Source: Gammaproteobacteria bacterium
GTDB lineage: Bacteria; Pseudomonadota; Gammaproteobacteria; DRLM01
Direction of reading: 5' to 3'
Length of the DNA: 64,000 nt
NCBI GenBank assembly: GCA_023266095.1
Contig: JAHFRV010000007.1
Span: 23,595 to 87,594, forward strand
Shown piece after piece: positions 25,758-33,493 of the stretch (positions within the stretch are counted from its first letter, which is position 1; each line of letters starts with the position of its first letter). The notes under the pieces are model-generated. The model was not told the DNA's origin. It worked only from the letters and a program-made list of their open reading frames with translations, and searched no databases. The translations under genes were made by a program, and so were the position numbers.

Positions 25758-28337
25758 TTAGGCGGAATAAAATTCCAGAGGCAACGCATGACCTATGCCG
25801 TGACCTTGCACGTAGTCGACGCCGATTTCTCGTAGGCATTGCAGGACGGCCGGCGTTTCGACGCATTCCGCGATGGTTTTCTTGCCGAGGATGTGGGCGA
25901 TGTCGTTCATAGAGCGCACCATGGCGAGATCGAGATCATTGTCGGCGATGTGCTTGATATAGGAGCCATCCAATTTCAGGTAATCGGTGGGGAGATGACG
26001 CAAATAATGGAATGAGCAGAAGCCCGTGCCGAAGTCGTCCAGAGCGAAACGGCAACCCAAACTTTGCAGTTGGTCGATCATGCGCTGGGTTTCGTTGATG
26101 TTGGCCACACTGGCGGTTTCGGTGATCTCGAAAATGATCCGTTTGGGGTCCACGCGCAGGTCATTCAACTCATTATTAACGAAACCGAGCAAGTCGGGAT
26201 CAGCAAAGGCATGGCCGGAGAGATTGATCGCCAGTTGCGGCAACCAGGGCTGGGTGGCCAGCATTTGAATGGCGTGTTTGATGACCCAGCGGTCGAGCAT
26301 ATGGATTTGACCGGCCTTTTCCACGGCGGGTATGAAAATCCCCGGCGTGATGATGTCGGCGGGTTCGCGGGTGCGCAGGCGCAAAAGAGCCTCGTAGTGG
26401 TTGATCTTGCCGGTGGCGAGTTCGAGGATGGGTTGGATATAGAGCTCCAAACGCTCTTCGCTGATGGCTTGCCGTACCCGATGGGCCCAGTCTATGCTCT
26501 GCCGTAATTCGTCGCTGTCCTTGTCGGCGGGATCGTAGATATGCACCAGGTTGCGGCCGCGGTTTTTCGCCGCGAAGCTGGCTTTGTCCGCTTGCAGAAG
26601 GTGAGCGGCGCCGGATGACTGGCTGCCGTCGATCAGGCTGATGCCGATGCTGCATCCGACGGCGATTTCACGCCCCTCGTGGCGGTAACGGAATTGGTTG
26701 ATGACTTCGACCAGCCCGTAAGAGGCGGCCGTGGCCTGCTGGGCATCGGCGTGAGTAAGCAGAATCGCGAATTCATCGCCGCCGATCCGGCACAGCAAGT
26801 CGGATTCCCGGGTGCGGGAGGACAACAAGGTGGCGACTTCCTTGAGCACCATGTCGCCCTCGCGATGGCCTATGGCGTCATTGACCATTTGGAAATGGTC
26901 GAGATCGATATAGAGCAGCGCATGAGGCACCGCGGAACGGGCGCTGCCGGCGGCCATGTGTTCCAGGCTGATTTCAAAATAGCGGCGGTTGTATAAACCG
27001 GTCAGCGAGTCGTGAATGGCCAAATGTTCCAATTGAGCCATGGCCAATTTGCGTTCGGTGATGTCGGTGAGGTGACCGAAAATCGCTTCGATACCCGAAT
27101 CCGGGTGTTGCTTGACGTTAAGGGTGATTTCGGTCCATACCGTCTCGCCGCGTTTGCTGAGCAGGCGGACTTCCTGTTCGTGGTGCTGTTTCCGGCCCGC
27201 GGCCAAAGCGCAGATGATGGCCCGGCATTGGCCGCGGTCCAAGGGTGCGAGAAAGTCATAAAGAAAGCAGCCTATGCTCTCGTGGATCTTGAAATGGCTG
27301 AGCTGTTCCCAGGCACGGTTGAGGAAACGCAGGCGGCCATCGGCATCGAGCTCGAAGACTACCGAGCTGAGGTTGTCGAGCAAGCGTTGATGGGCATCGG
27401 CAATCACGGCGTAATGACTTTGCGCCGTCTTGAGGGCGCGGGTGCGCTCGGAAAACTGACGATTACTGATCAGGCAGTCGGCGCGCCGTACCGCGATTTC
27501 ACAGATTTGGCGCAACTGGTTGGCGTGAAACGGCTTGGCCAGGAAATCGACCGCGCCTTCCAACATCAGCGACTCGCAGCGTTCGGCGCTGCCATCGGCG
27601 GTCATGATGATGATGGCCTGCTGCGGGTCTTCCGCAAGTATGGTGCGCAACACCTCCGGCCCCGCCAGTTTGGGCAGCATGACGTCCAATAAAACCAGGT
27701 CATAAGGTTTTTTGCGCCACGACTCCAATCCCGCACATCCGTCGCTCACCGTGTCGATCTCGAAGCGGCCTCGTAACATGCGTTCCGCGAGTACCGCAGT
27801 GTCCGGATCATCCTCGATGATCAGCAGACTCGGCTTTTTAAGCATGGGGTTGGAGTCGGCGAGGAGAGTTTGCACCGAATGCAGCAATTCGCCGCGGTTC
27901 TCCAGTGGGAGGGAGAAAAAGCGATTGACCTCGAATTCGCGGGCGGTGGTTTCCGCGATGCGCTCGCTGAACGTGGCTGAGGCCACGATGATGGGCGTGG
28001 TGGCGGGACAGCTAAATAGACCGGAACGCACCATGCGGGCCAGCCGCCAGCCGTCCAGCTGCGGCATGTGAATATCGGTGATCAGCAGATCGATCGGTTC
28101 ACCGCGGAGTTTGCGTATCGCTTCGCCGCCATCGCGGGCTTCGATGATCTGAAATTGGCCGTCTTTGGCCAGAGTTTTAGAGAGGAGGTGGAGGATGTCG
28201 TCTTGATCGTTGACGATGAGGATGCGGGCTTGCCGCCGCGACGCTGGCTCGCGCGGTTTGGGCTTGGGAAACTCAATAATGCCGTTATTGAGCCCATTCA
28301 TTGCGGCCACCCTGCCACCCCGAAAGTGCGTTGCCAT
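25758..28337 (-). CDS. Tandem-receiver PAS-GGDEF-EAL response regulator
   Basis: The 859-residue cytoplasmic protein has two receiver domains (ILIVNDQDDIL...LLITDIHMP and LLIIEDDPDTAV...LVLLDVMLP), a PAS domain, a GGDEF domain (GGDEF at 519-523 with an intact RESD inhibitory site) and an EAL domain (EAL at 649-651, DDFGTG, and a final ETPAVLQC-YVQGHGIG segment). Both cyclase and phosphodiesterase motifs are complete, so its net effect on c-di-GMP cannot be predicted. It has no DNA-binding domain. It is transcribed towards the ThDP operon with a 140-base gap and is a plausible partner of the orphan kinase at 18218. The start is uncertain; an ATG at 28301 has a slightly better AGGGTGG context. 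Confidence 0.88.
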   Translation of the reverse strand: MATHFRGGRVAAMNGLNNGIIEFPKPKPREPASRRQARILIVNDQDDILHLLSKTLAKDGQFQIIEARDGGEAIRKLRGEPIDLLITDIHMPQLDGWRLARMVRSGLFSCPATTPIIVASATFSERIAETTAREFEVNRFFSLPLENRGELLHSVQTLLADSNPMLKKPSLLIIEDDPDTAVLAERMLRGRFEIDTVSDGCAGLESWRKKPYDLVLLDVMLPKLAGPEVLRTILAEDPQQAIIIMTADGSAERCESLMLEGAVDFLAKPFHANQLRQICEIAVRRADCLISNRQFSERTRALKTAQSHYAVIADAHQRLLDNLSSVVFELDADGRLRFLNRAWEQLSHFKIHESIGCFLYDFLAPLDRGQCRAIICALAAGRKQHHEQEVRLLSKRGETVWTEITLNVKQHPDSGIEAIFGHLTDITERKLAMAQLEHLAIHDSLTGLYNRRYFEISLEHMAAGSARSAVPHALLYIDLDHFQMVNDAIGHREGDMVLKEVATLLSSRTRESDLLCRIGGDEFAILLTHADAQQATAASYGLVEVINQFRYRHEGREIAVGCSIGISLIDGSQSSGAAHLLQADKASFAAKNRGRNLVHIYDPADKDSDELRQSIDWAHRVRQAISEERLELYIQPILELATGKINHYEALLRLRTREPADIITPGIFIPAVEKAGQIHMLDRWVIKHAIQMLATQPWLPQLAINLSGHAFADPDLLGFVNNELNDLRVDPKRIIFEITETASVANINETQRMIDQLQSLGCRFALDDFGTGFCSFHYLRHLPTDYLKLDGSYIKHIADNDLDLAMVRSMNDIAHILGKKTIAECVETPAVLQCLREIGVDYVQGHGIGHALPLEFYSA

Positions 28338-28867
28338 ACCAATTCATAATTATGAGGAGCGATGCTTGAAAAACGGCAAGCGAGCCCCGCGTCCATAAAC
28401 CGCGGGCGGTGCTGAAATATGTGAGTGCCGCTGCCATCGTGAATTCGGCATTCCTACAAGTGTACCAACCGTATGTGCGCATTAAAGACTGAAAATTCTA
28501 ATAATAATGTGTTATTTCCAGCGCAACTGAATTTTTAACAGGATTTTTCCGTAACGTCAATAAACATATGGCGTTTCTTGCTGGCAGGACTGTCGGCACA
28601 CGGTCAATTTAATAGCGTTGGGGCTTAGACATGAAGGGTATGCGTGCCTGGGGAGCAGCTATGCGCGGGGATCATTAAAGTTTTTGAAGACCTTAGCCGT
28701 TGATAGCAGTGGGTTCACGTTAGGTGTACCCGTTTGCAATCAGGTCCCGCAAGGAAAGGCGAAGTAAGTCGATATGGCCATTCTAAAGGGGGCATTTTTA
28801 AAATGACGTGTTAGTCAGGTCATTACATCCACGAATGTCAGTGGTGTAATGAAAAAGGAAGCTTACC
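28338..28867. other. Non-coding gap between divergent c-di-GMP genes
   Basis: This 530-base stretch separates the tandem-receiver gene (minus) from the Wsp operon (plus) and must hold both promoters. A 12-base perfect palindrome TCATAATTATGA lies at 28344-28355, next to the start of the minus-strand gene. A bulged hairpin lies at 28820-28852 before wspA. I looked for a c-di-GMP riboswitch and a sigma54 promoter and found neither. No open frame here has coding character. Confidence 0.5.
28820..28852 (+). promoter_or_regulatory. Leader hairpin just upstream of the wspA ribosome binding site
   Basis: TCATTACATCCAC (28820-28832) pairs with GTGGTGTAATGA (28841-28852) through 12 pairs with one bulged T and an eight-base loop. 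It ends three bases before the AAGGAAG ribosome binding site of wspA. If transcribed, it could affect ribosome access or mRNA stability. Confidence 0.5.
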
Positions 28868-30916
28868 ATGCAAACCATCGTTAATCGGCTGCCCTTCGCC
28901 AACCGTTTATCCGTTCGCGCGAAGATCAATTTGACCGTGGCCATGATCTTCATATTGGTCGTGGGCTCGGTAACCATCTACTCCGGTATCCGCCAAAAAG
29001 ATGCCATTTTGATGTTGGCGGAGGCACAAATCAAAGATACCTCAACGCTGTATTTTGACAGTCTCAATACCATGATGCTGACCGGCACCATGGATCAGCG
29101 AAATATATTGCGTGAGAAGATGCTGCGCCGCACCAATGTGCTGGAGGCGCGGGTCGTGCGGGGTTTGCCGGTAAAAGGCCAATTCGGCGCCGGCTTTCCC
29201 GAAGAACAGCCCATGGACGATCTAGATCAAAAAGCGCTGATGGGCGAAGACATTCTGGTGGTGGGAAAAAATGACAAGGGGCGCACGGTTACCGTAATGA
29301 CGCCCTTTCGCGCCACCCCCGACACGCGCGGCGTCAATTGCCTGCAATGCCACCAAGTTCCCTCGGGAGCGGTCAATGGCGCCATCCGCCTGACTTATTC
29401 CTTGGCCGATATGGATGCCGGTGTCGAAAAAGAGCTGTGGGTAGGCGCACTCGCCAACGTGGTTTTGCTGATGGGCGGCTTATTGGTCGTCAATCTCCTG
29501 TTCCGCGGCTGGATATCCCGCCCGCTGCAAGATCTGATGGATACCTTGAATGCGCGTACCGGCGGCAATAACACCGTGAGGGCGGTGATCCATAACAATG
29601 ATGAGCTGGGCAAGCTCGCGATCGCCTTCAATTCCCTGGCGGATAATGTCGATGCGTCGACCCAGCGCGAGCGGGAACACCAGGAACGTGAACGGCAAAT
29701 CGCCGAGGAGCTGGCGAACAAGGTCAATATTCTTTTGAATGCGGTGGACAAGACCGCGTCGGGTGATCTAACCAGTAAGATCAGCTTCAGCGGCGAGGAT
29801 GCGATCGGGAAGCTGGGTAAAGGCTTGCAAAAAATGATGGACAACTTGCGAGACCTGATCGAGGAACGGCGCCGGGCGATGGAAGATCTCCAACAAAAAG
29901 CCGACACCATACTTGGTGTGGTGGTTCGCGCGGCGGAAGGTGATTTGACGGGACGTTTAGACATTCGCGGCGAAGACACCATCGGTAAACTGGCGAGTGG
30001 TGTGCAGAGGATGGTGGACAATCTGGGCGGACTGGTCAATCAAGTCCAACAGTCCGGCATACAAGTGACTTCATCGGCAACGGAAATCGCCGCTACCGCC
30101 AAACAGCAGGAAGCGACCGCCGCCGAACAGGCCGCCACGGTCAACGAAATCGTCGCGACGTCGACCGAGATTTCCGCTACATCGAAAGAGCTGGTCAAAA
30201 CCATGGAAGAGGTGGCGCGCGTAGCAGAAACCACCGCGACCGCCGCCAGTCACGGTCAAGCTGGCCTGGACAAAATGGAATTGACTATGCATCAAGTGGT
30301 GGAAGCCTCCGCCTCGATCGCCTCAAAACTAGAGGTGCTCAACGAAAAAGCCAGCAACATCAATACCGTGGTCACCACCATTACCAAGGTCGCCGATCAG
30401 ACCAATTTGCTTTCGCTCAACGCGGCGATCGAGGCTGAAAAAGCCGGCGAATATGGACAAGGTTTCGCGGTGGTCGCCACCGAGATCCGCCGTTTGGCCG
30501 ATCAGACCGCGGTGGCCACATGGGATATCGAACAGATGGTGAAAGAGATGCAATCGGCCGTCACCGCCGGGGTGATGAGCGTGGAGAAATTCTCGGAGGA
30601 GGTGCGGCGCAGTGTCGCGGAAGTGGAATCGGTCGGAACCCAGCTCGTGCAAATCATCGAGCAAGTGCAGGCTCTCACTCCGCGCTTTGAAAGCGTGCAT
30701 GAAGGCATGCAATCCCAGTCACAAGGCGCTGATCAGATCAAACAGGCGATGATTCAGCTTAACGAAGCCGCGCAACAGACGGTGGATTCCATACGGCAAT
30801 CCAATTCCGCCATCGAACGTCTTAACGACGCCGCGCATGGCCTGCAAACCGGGGTGTCGCGCTTCAAGGTGCAGAAACGCGCGCATGAATCCGGATCGTG
30901 GCTTGCGAGTGCTTAA
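28868..30916 (+). CDS. wspA: WspA-like methyl-accepting receptor with periplasmic heme-c motif
   Basis: The 682-residue receptor has two membrane helices (about 22-40 and 191-212) around a periplasmic domain that contains Cys158-Leu-Gln-Cys161-His162, a canonical heme c attachment site. A HAMP domain and two HAMP-like repeats ([24 protein letters not shown]) lead to the methyl-accepting signalling hairpin, whose tip [20 protein letters not shown] and following [16 protein letters not shown] match WspA proteins. It should detect a surface, redox or small-molecule signal and control the kinase encoded by wspE. It is the first gene of the operon, with AAGGAAG before its ATG. If CLQCH carries heme, the sensor differs from Pseudomonas WspA. 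Confidence 0.92.
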   Translation: MQTIVNRLPFANRLSVRAKINLTVAMIFILVVGSVTIYSGIRQKDAILMLAEAQIKDTSTLYFDSLNTMMLTGTMDQRNILREKMLRRTNVLEARVVRGLPVKGQFGAGFPEEQPMDDLDQKALMGEDILVVGKNDKGRTVTVMTPFRATPDTRGVNCLQCHQVPSGAVNGAIRLTYSLADMDAGVEKELWVGALANVVLLMGGLLVVNLLFRGWISRPLQDLMDTLNARTGGNNTVRAVIHNNDELGKLAIAFNSLADNVDASTQREREHQERERQIAEELANKVNILLNAVDKTASGDLTSKISFSGEDAIGKLGKGLQKMMDNLRDLIEERRRAMEDLQQKADTILGVVVRAAEGDLTGRLDIRGEDTIGKLASGVQRMVDNLGGLVNQVQQSGIQVTSSATEIAATAKQQEATAAEQAATVNEIVATSTEISATSKELVKTMEEVARVAETTATAASHGQAGLDKMELTMHQVVEASASIASKLEVLNEKASNINTVVTTITKVADQTNLLSLNAAIEAEKAGEYGQGFAVVATEIRRLADQTAVATWDIEQMVKEMQSAVTAGVMSVEKFSEEVRRSVAEVESVGTQLVQIIEQVQALTPRFESVHEGMQSQSQGADQIKQAMIQLNEAAQQTVDSIRQSNSAIERLNDAAHGLQTGVSRFKVQKRAHESGSWLASA

Positions 30917-30940
30917 TGACACCGTTGCGAGGTAAATATC

Positions 30941-31420
30941 ATGTTGCTTCTCTTCACCGTCGGGGAAGATCGCTTCGGACTGGATGTAAGGCACGTCGTC
31001 GAGGTCATACCGCACGTAAATCTCAAGCGTTTACCTAAAACGCCAGACTATGTGGCGGGGCTGTTCAATTATCGCAGCGTGGCGGTCCCGGTTATCGACG
31101 TATCGAAGATGATCAGTGGTGATACGGTACGGCGCCATCTCAGCACCCGAATCATCGTAGTCGACTACCCCTATGATGGGGGTGGGAAACACATGCTCGG
31201 CCTGCTGGCGGAACATGTGACTGAGACCGCAAAATTCGATAGGTCAGCGTTCATCTCCTCCGGGCGCGGCGCGCAGAGTGCGGAATTTCTAGGCGAACTC
31301 GCCGAGGACGAAAAAGGCATGGTTCAGTGTATCCGCCTGGATAAACTCCTGCCTGCCGATTTGCGGGATACCTTATTCAGTCCGGTCGAAAATGAAAAAA
31401 TACAAGCCGAGGCCGGGTGA
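30941..31420 (+). CDS. wspB: CheW-type coupling protein (WspB)
   Basis: The 159-residue protein is a single CheW domain: LLLFTVGEDRFGLDVRHVVEVIPHVNL at the start and VAGLFNYRSVAVPVIDVSKMI in the first half, as in adaptor proteins that link receptors to the CheA kinase. GAGGTAAATATC precedes the ATG. It follows wspA after 24 bases and its stop overlaps the start of the methyltransferase gene. The symbol is given from its position as the second gene of the Wsp operon. Confidence 0.88.
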   Translation: MLLLFTVGEDRFGLDVRHVVEVIPHVNLKRLPKTPDYVAGLFNYRSVAVPVIDVSKMISGDTVRRHLSTRIIVVDYPYDGGGKHMLGLLAEHVTETAKFDRSAFISSGRGAQSAEFLGELAEDEKGMVQCIRLDKLLPADLRDTLFSPVENEKIQAEAG

Positions 31421-32745
31421 TGGATTTCAGCGCCATAGAAGGTCTCCTGCTGGAAGCGATGGGGCTTGATAGCGAGTCGATCGGTAATAATACCGTGCAG
31501 AGAATCGTCCGACAGAGGATGGATGAAGTTGGGATTGAGCTGGCCGGAGACTATTTGGCCAAAATAAAAAAAGATCCGGTTGAATTACAAGAGTTGATCG
31601 ACGCGGTCACTGTGCCGGAAACCTGGTTTTTCAGAGATAAGAACCCCTTTATTTTGTTGACCGAAGTAGTGCGCCGCGAATGGTTTCCTCCTTCGCGTGA
31701 ACGGCTATTAAGAATATTGAGCATCCCTTGCGCGACCGGCGAGGAACCGTATTCGATCGCCATGGTGCTGAAAGACATGGGCTTCAATGCCGAGACGGTG
31801 CGGGTTGATGCCGTCGACATCAGTATCCGGGCATTGGGCCGCGCGCGGCGGGCGGTTTATGGGTCGAATTCTTTTCGGGGTGACGAAGGCAATTATCGTT
31901 CCCGCTACTTTAACAAATCAGATGATGGATACGTGTTGAACGACTCGATAAAACAAATGGTGAATTTGCAGCACGAGAATTTACTCAATTCAAAATATCT
32001 GGCGGGGTCTGAGTTGTATGACGTGGTTTTTTGCAGAAATGTGCTCATTTACTTCAGGCGTGAGCAGCAGGACGTGGCGGTTAAAAAGCTTTATCGAATA
32101 TTAGCCGCAAATGGACTCTTATTCGTTGGTCATGCCGAAGGCGGCCGTTTGCCCAGCGAGCTTTTTGCATCCATGAAGCAGTCGGGCACATTCGCATTCA
32201 GAAAGCGGGCATTGGCCACGCGCGAAACGGATCTCGCGGTGGATAAGCTGGACGTGTCCTTAAATAAGCACGAACCATTGCCCCATTTTCCCCAGCAGCC
32301 ACTGGTCAATAGCGGTAGTGGTAGCGTGGAGAAAAGAAAGCTGAGCGGTGATACGGCGGCGGCAGAGAAGAACACCGCGCAAGCCGCTAAACAACTCAGA
32401 AAATCCGACGGCAACAGCATAACCAACCTTAACGGCGACGTGTCACTTGTTGAAGTGCGAAGGCTGGCGGATAAAGGGGAGTTGAGCGCAGCGGCAGAAT
32501 ATTGCGAACAATTCTTATTGAAAAACACGGTTTCCGCTGAAGCCTATTATTTACTGGGTCTGATCAAACAAGCGGAGGGAAAAGATTCTTTCGCAGGTGA
32601 ATTGTTTCGTAAAGCGGTGTACCTGGATCCGCGTCACTATCAGGCCTTGGTGCATCTCGCCGCGCAAGCTGAATTATTGGGAAATTGGGCGGCCGCTGCC
32701 GTTTATCGTTCGCGGGCCTCTCGTGTCATGGATAAAGACAAATAG
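31420..32745 (+). CDS. wspC: CheR-type methyltransferase with C-terminal TPR (WspC)
   Basis: The 441-residue protein starts with a CheR methyltransferase domain (about residues 1-265): PETWFFRDKNPF, the SAM-binding SIPCATGEEPYSIAMVL and DVVFCRNVLIYFRREQQ. A charged low-complexity linker leads to TPR-like repeats near 340-435 (VEAYYLLGLIKQAEGK). CheR methylates glutamates of the receptor to adapt its output. CheR-TPR fusions are typical of Wsp-like systems. The ATG overlaps the stop of wspB; a GTG one codon earlier is possible. Confidence 0.92.
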   Translation: MDFSAIEGLLLEAMGLDSESIGNNTVQRIVRQRMDEVGIELAGDYLAKIKKDPVELQELIDAVTVPETWFFRDKNPFILLTEVVRREWFPPSRERLLRILSIPCATGEEPYSIAMVLKDMGFNAETVRVDAVDISIRALGRARRAVYGSNSFRGDEGNYRSRYFNKSDDGYVLNDSIKQMVNLQHENLLNSKYLAGSELYDVVFCRNVLIYFRREQQDVAVKKLYRILAANGLLFVGHAEGGRLPSELFASMKQSGTFAFRKRALATRETDLAVDKLDVSLNKHEPLPHFPQQPLVNSGSGSVEKRKLSGDTAAAEKNTAQAAKQLRKSDGNSITNLNGDVSLVEVRRLADKGELSAAAEYCEQFLLKNTVSAEAYYLLGLIKQAEGKDSFAGELFRKAVYLDPRHYQALVHLAAQAELLGNWAAAAVYRSRASRVMDKDK

Positions 32746-32788
32746 TGACGTGATATGAGTCCTAGGGCGATGAATAGAGGAATAGATC

Positions 32789-33493
32789 ATGAGTAATGTC
32801 AAGGAAACTCCAAAGTCATCGGAAGGCATCATTATCAACGATTGCTGGAACCGGATCGGCGTGTGGGGCAATGAAAAACCGCGTTGCCCGGAACTGGATA
32901 AAGTTATCCACTGCGCCAATTGCAAAGTGTACTCAGCTAGCGGCCGTTTACTGCTGGATAGAGCAGCCGATCCGCACTATATAAAAACCTGGACCGACCA
33001 GCTCAAGCAGATTAAAAAAAAGAAGGATCAGAATTCGGTATCGGTAGTGGTGTTCCGGATTTCTGAAGAATGGTTGGCTTTGCCGGCCCGTTTATTCCAA
33101 GAAGTAGTGGACATGCGGGTTGTTCACCGGGTTCCCCATGCCAAGAGCGGCGTGCTTAAAGGACTGGTCAATATCCGTGGTGAATTGCAGTTGTGTGTTT
33201 CACTGGGACGTTTGCTGGGGGTGGATAAAAGAACAGCATCGAGTGACGACGCCACGCAGGGTATTTATGCGCGGCTAGTAGTGTTCTCGGATAATGAGAA
33301 TAGATATGTATTTCCGGTAAGCGAAGTGAAAGGGGTTCATCGTTATGGTTACACTGACTTGCAGAATGTCCCCGCGACCGCGGAACATAGTGCGATAAAT
33401 TATATGAAAGGTATGTTGGACATGGACGGTAAGCACGTCGGATGCCTGGATGAGACGTTGTTGTTCTCGGCGCTCAAGAGGGTGATGACATGA
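32789..33493 (+). CDS. wspD: CheW-type protein with N-terminal cysteine-rich extension (WspD)
   Basis: The 234-residue protein has an N-terminal extension of about 80 residues with a conserved cysteine pattern (Cys15 in DCWNRIGVWG, Cys30 in RCPELD and CANC at about 39-42), then a CheW domain (VVFRISEEWLALPARLFQEVV, VNIRGELQLCVSLGRLLG). This CWNRIGV-type extension is common in the second CheW of such systems, and its function is unknown. The stop overlaps the wspE start (ATGA). It should act as the second adaptor between the receptor and the kinase. Confidence 0.88.
   Translation: MSNVKETPKSSEGIIINDCWNRIGVWGNEKPRCPELDKVIHCANCKVYSASGRLLLDRAADPHYIKTWTDQLKQIKKKKDQNSVSVVVFRISEEWLALPARLFQEVVDMRVVHRVPHAKSGVLKGLVNIRGELQLCVSLGRLLGVDKRTASSDDATQGIYARLVVFSDNENRYVFPVSEVKGVHRYGYTDLQNVPATAEHSAINYMKGMLDMDGKHVGCLDETLLFSALKRVMT

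Noticed and set aside
28400..28860. c-di-GMP riboswitch or sigma54 promoter upstream of the Wsp operon
   Set aside because: No GEMM core was found. The TGGC-N5-TTGC-like string near 28569 has spacing two bases too short for sigma54.
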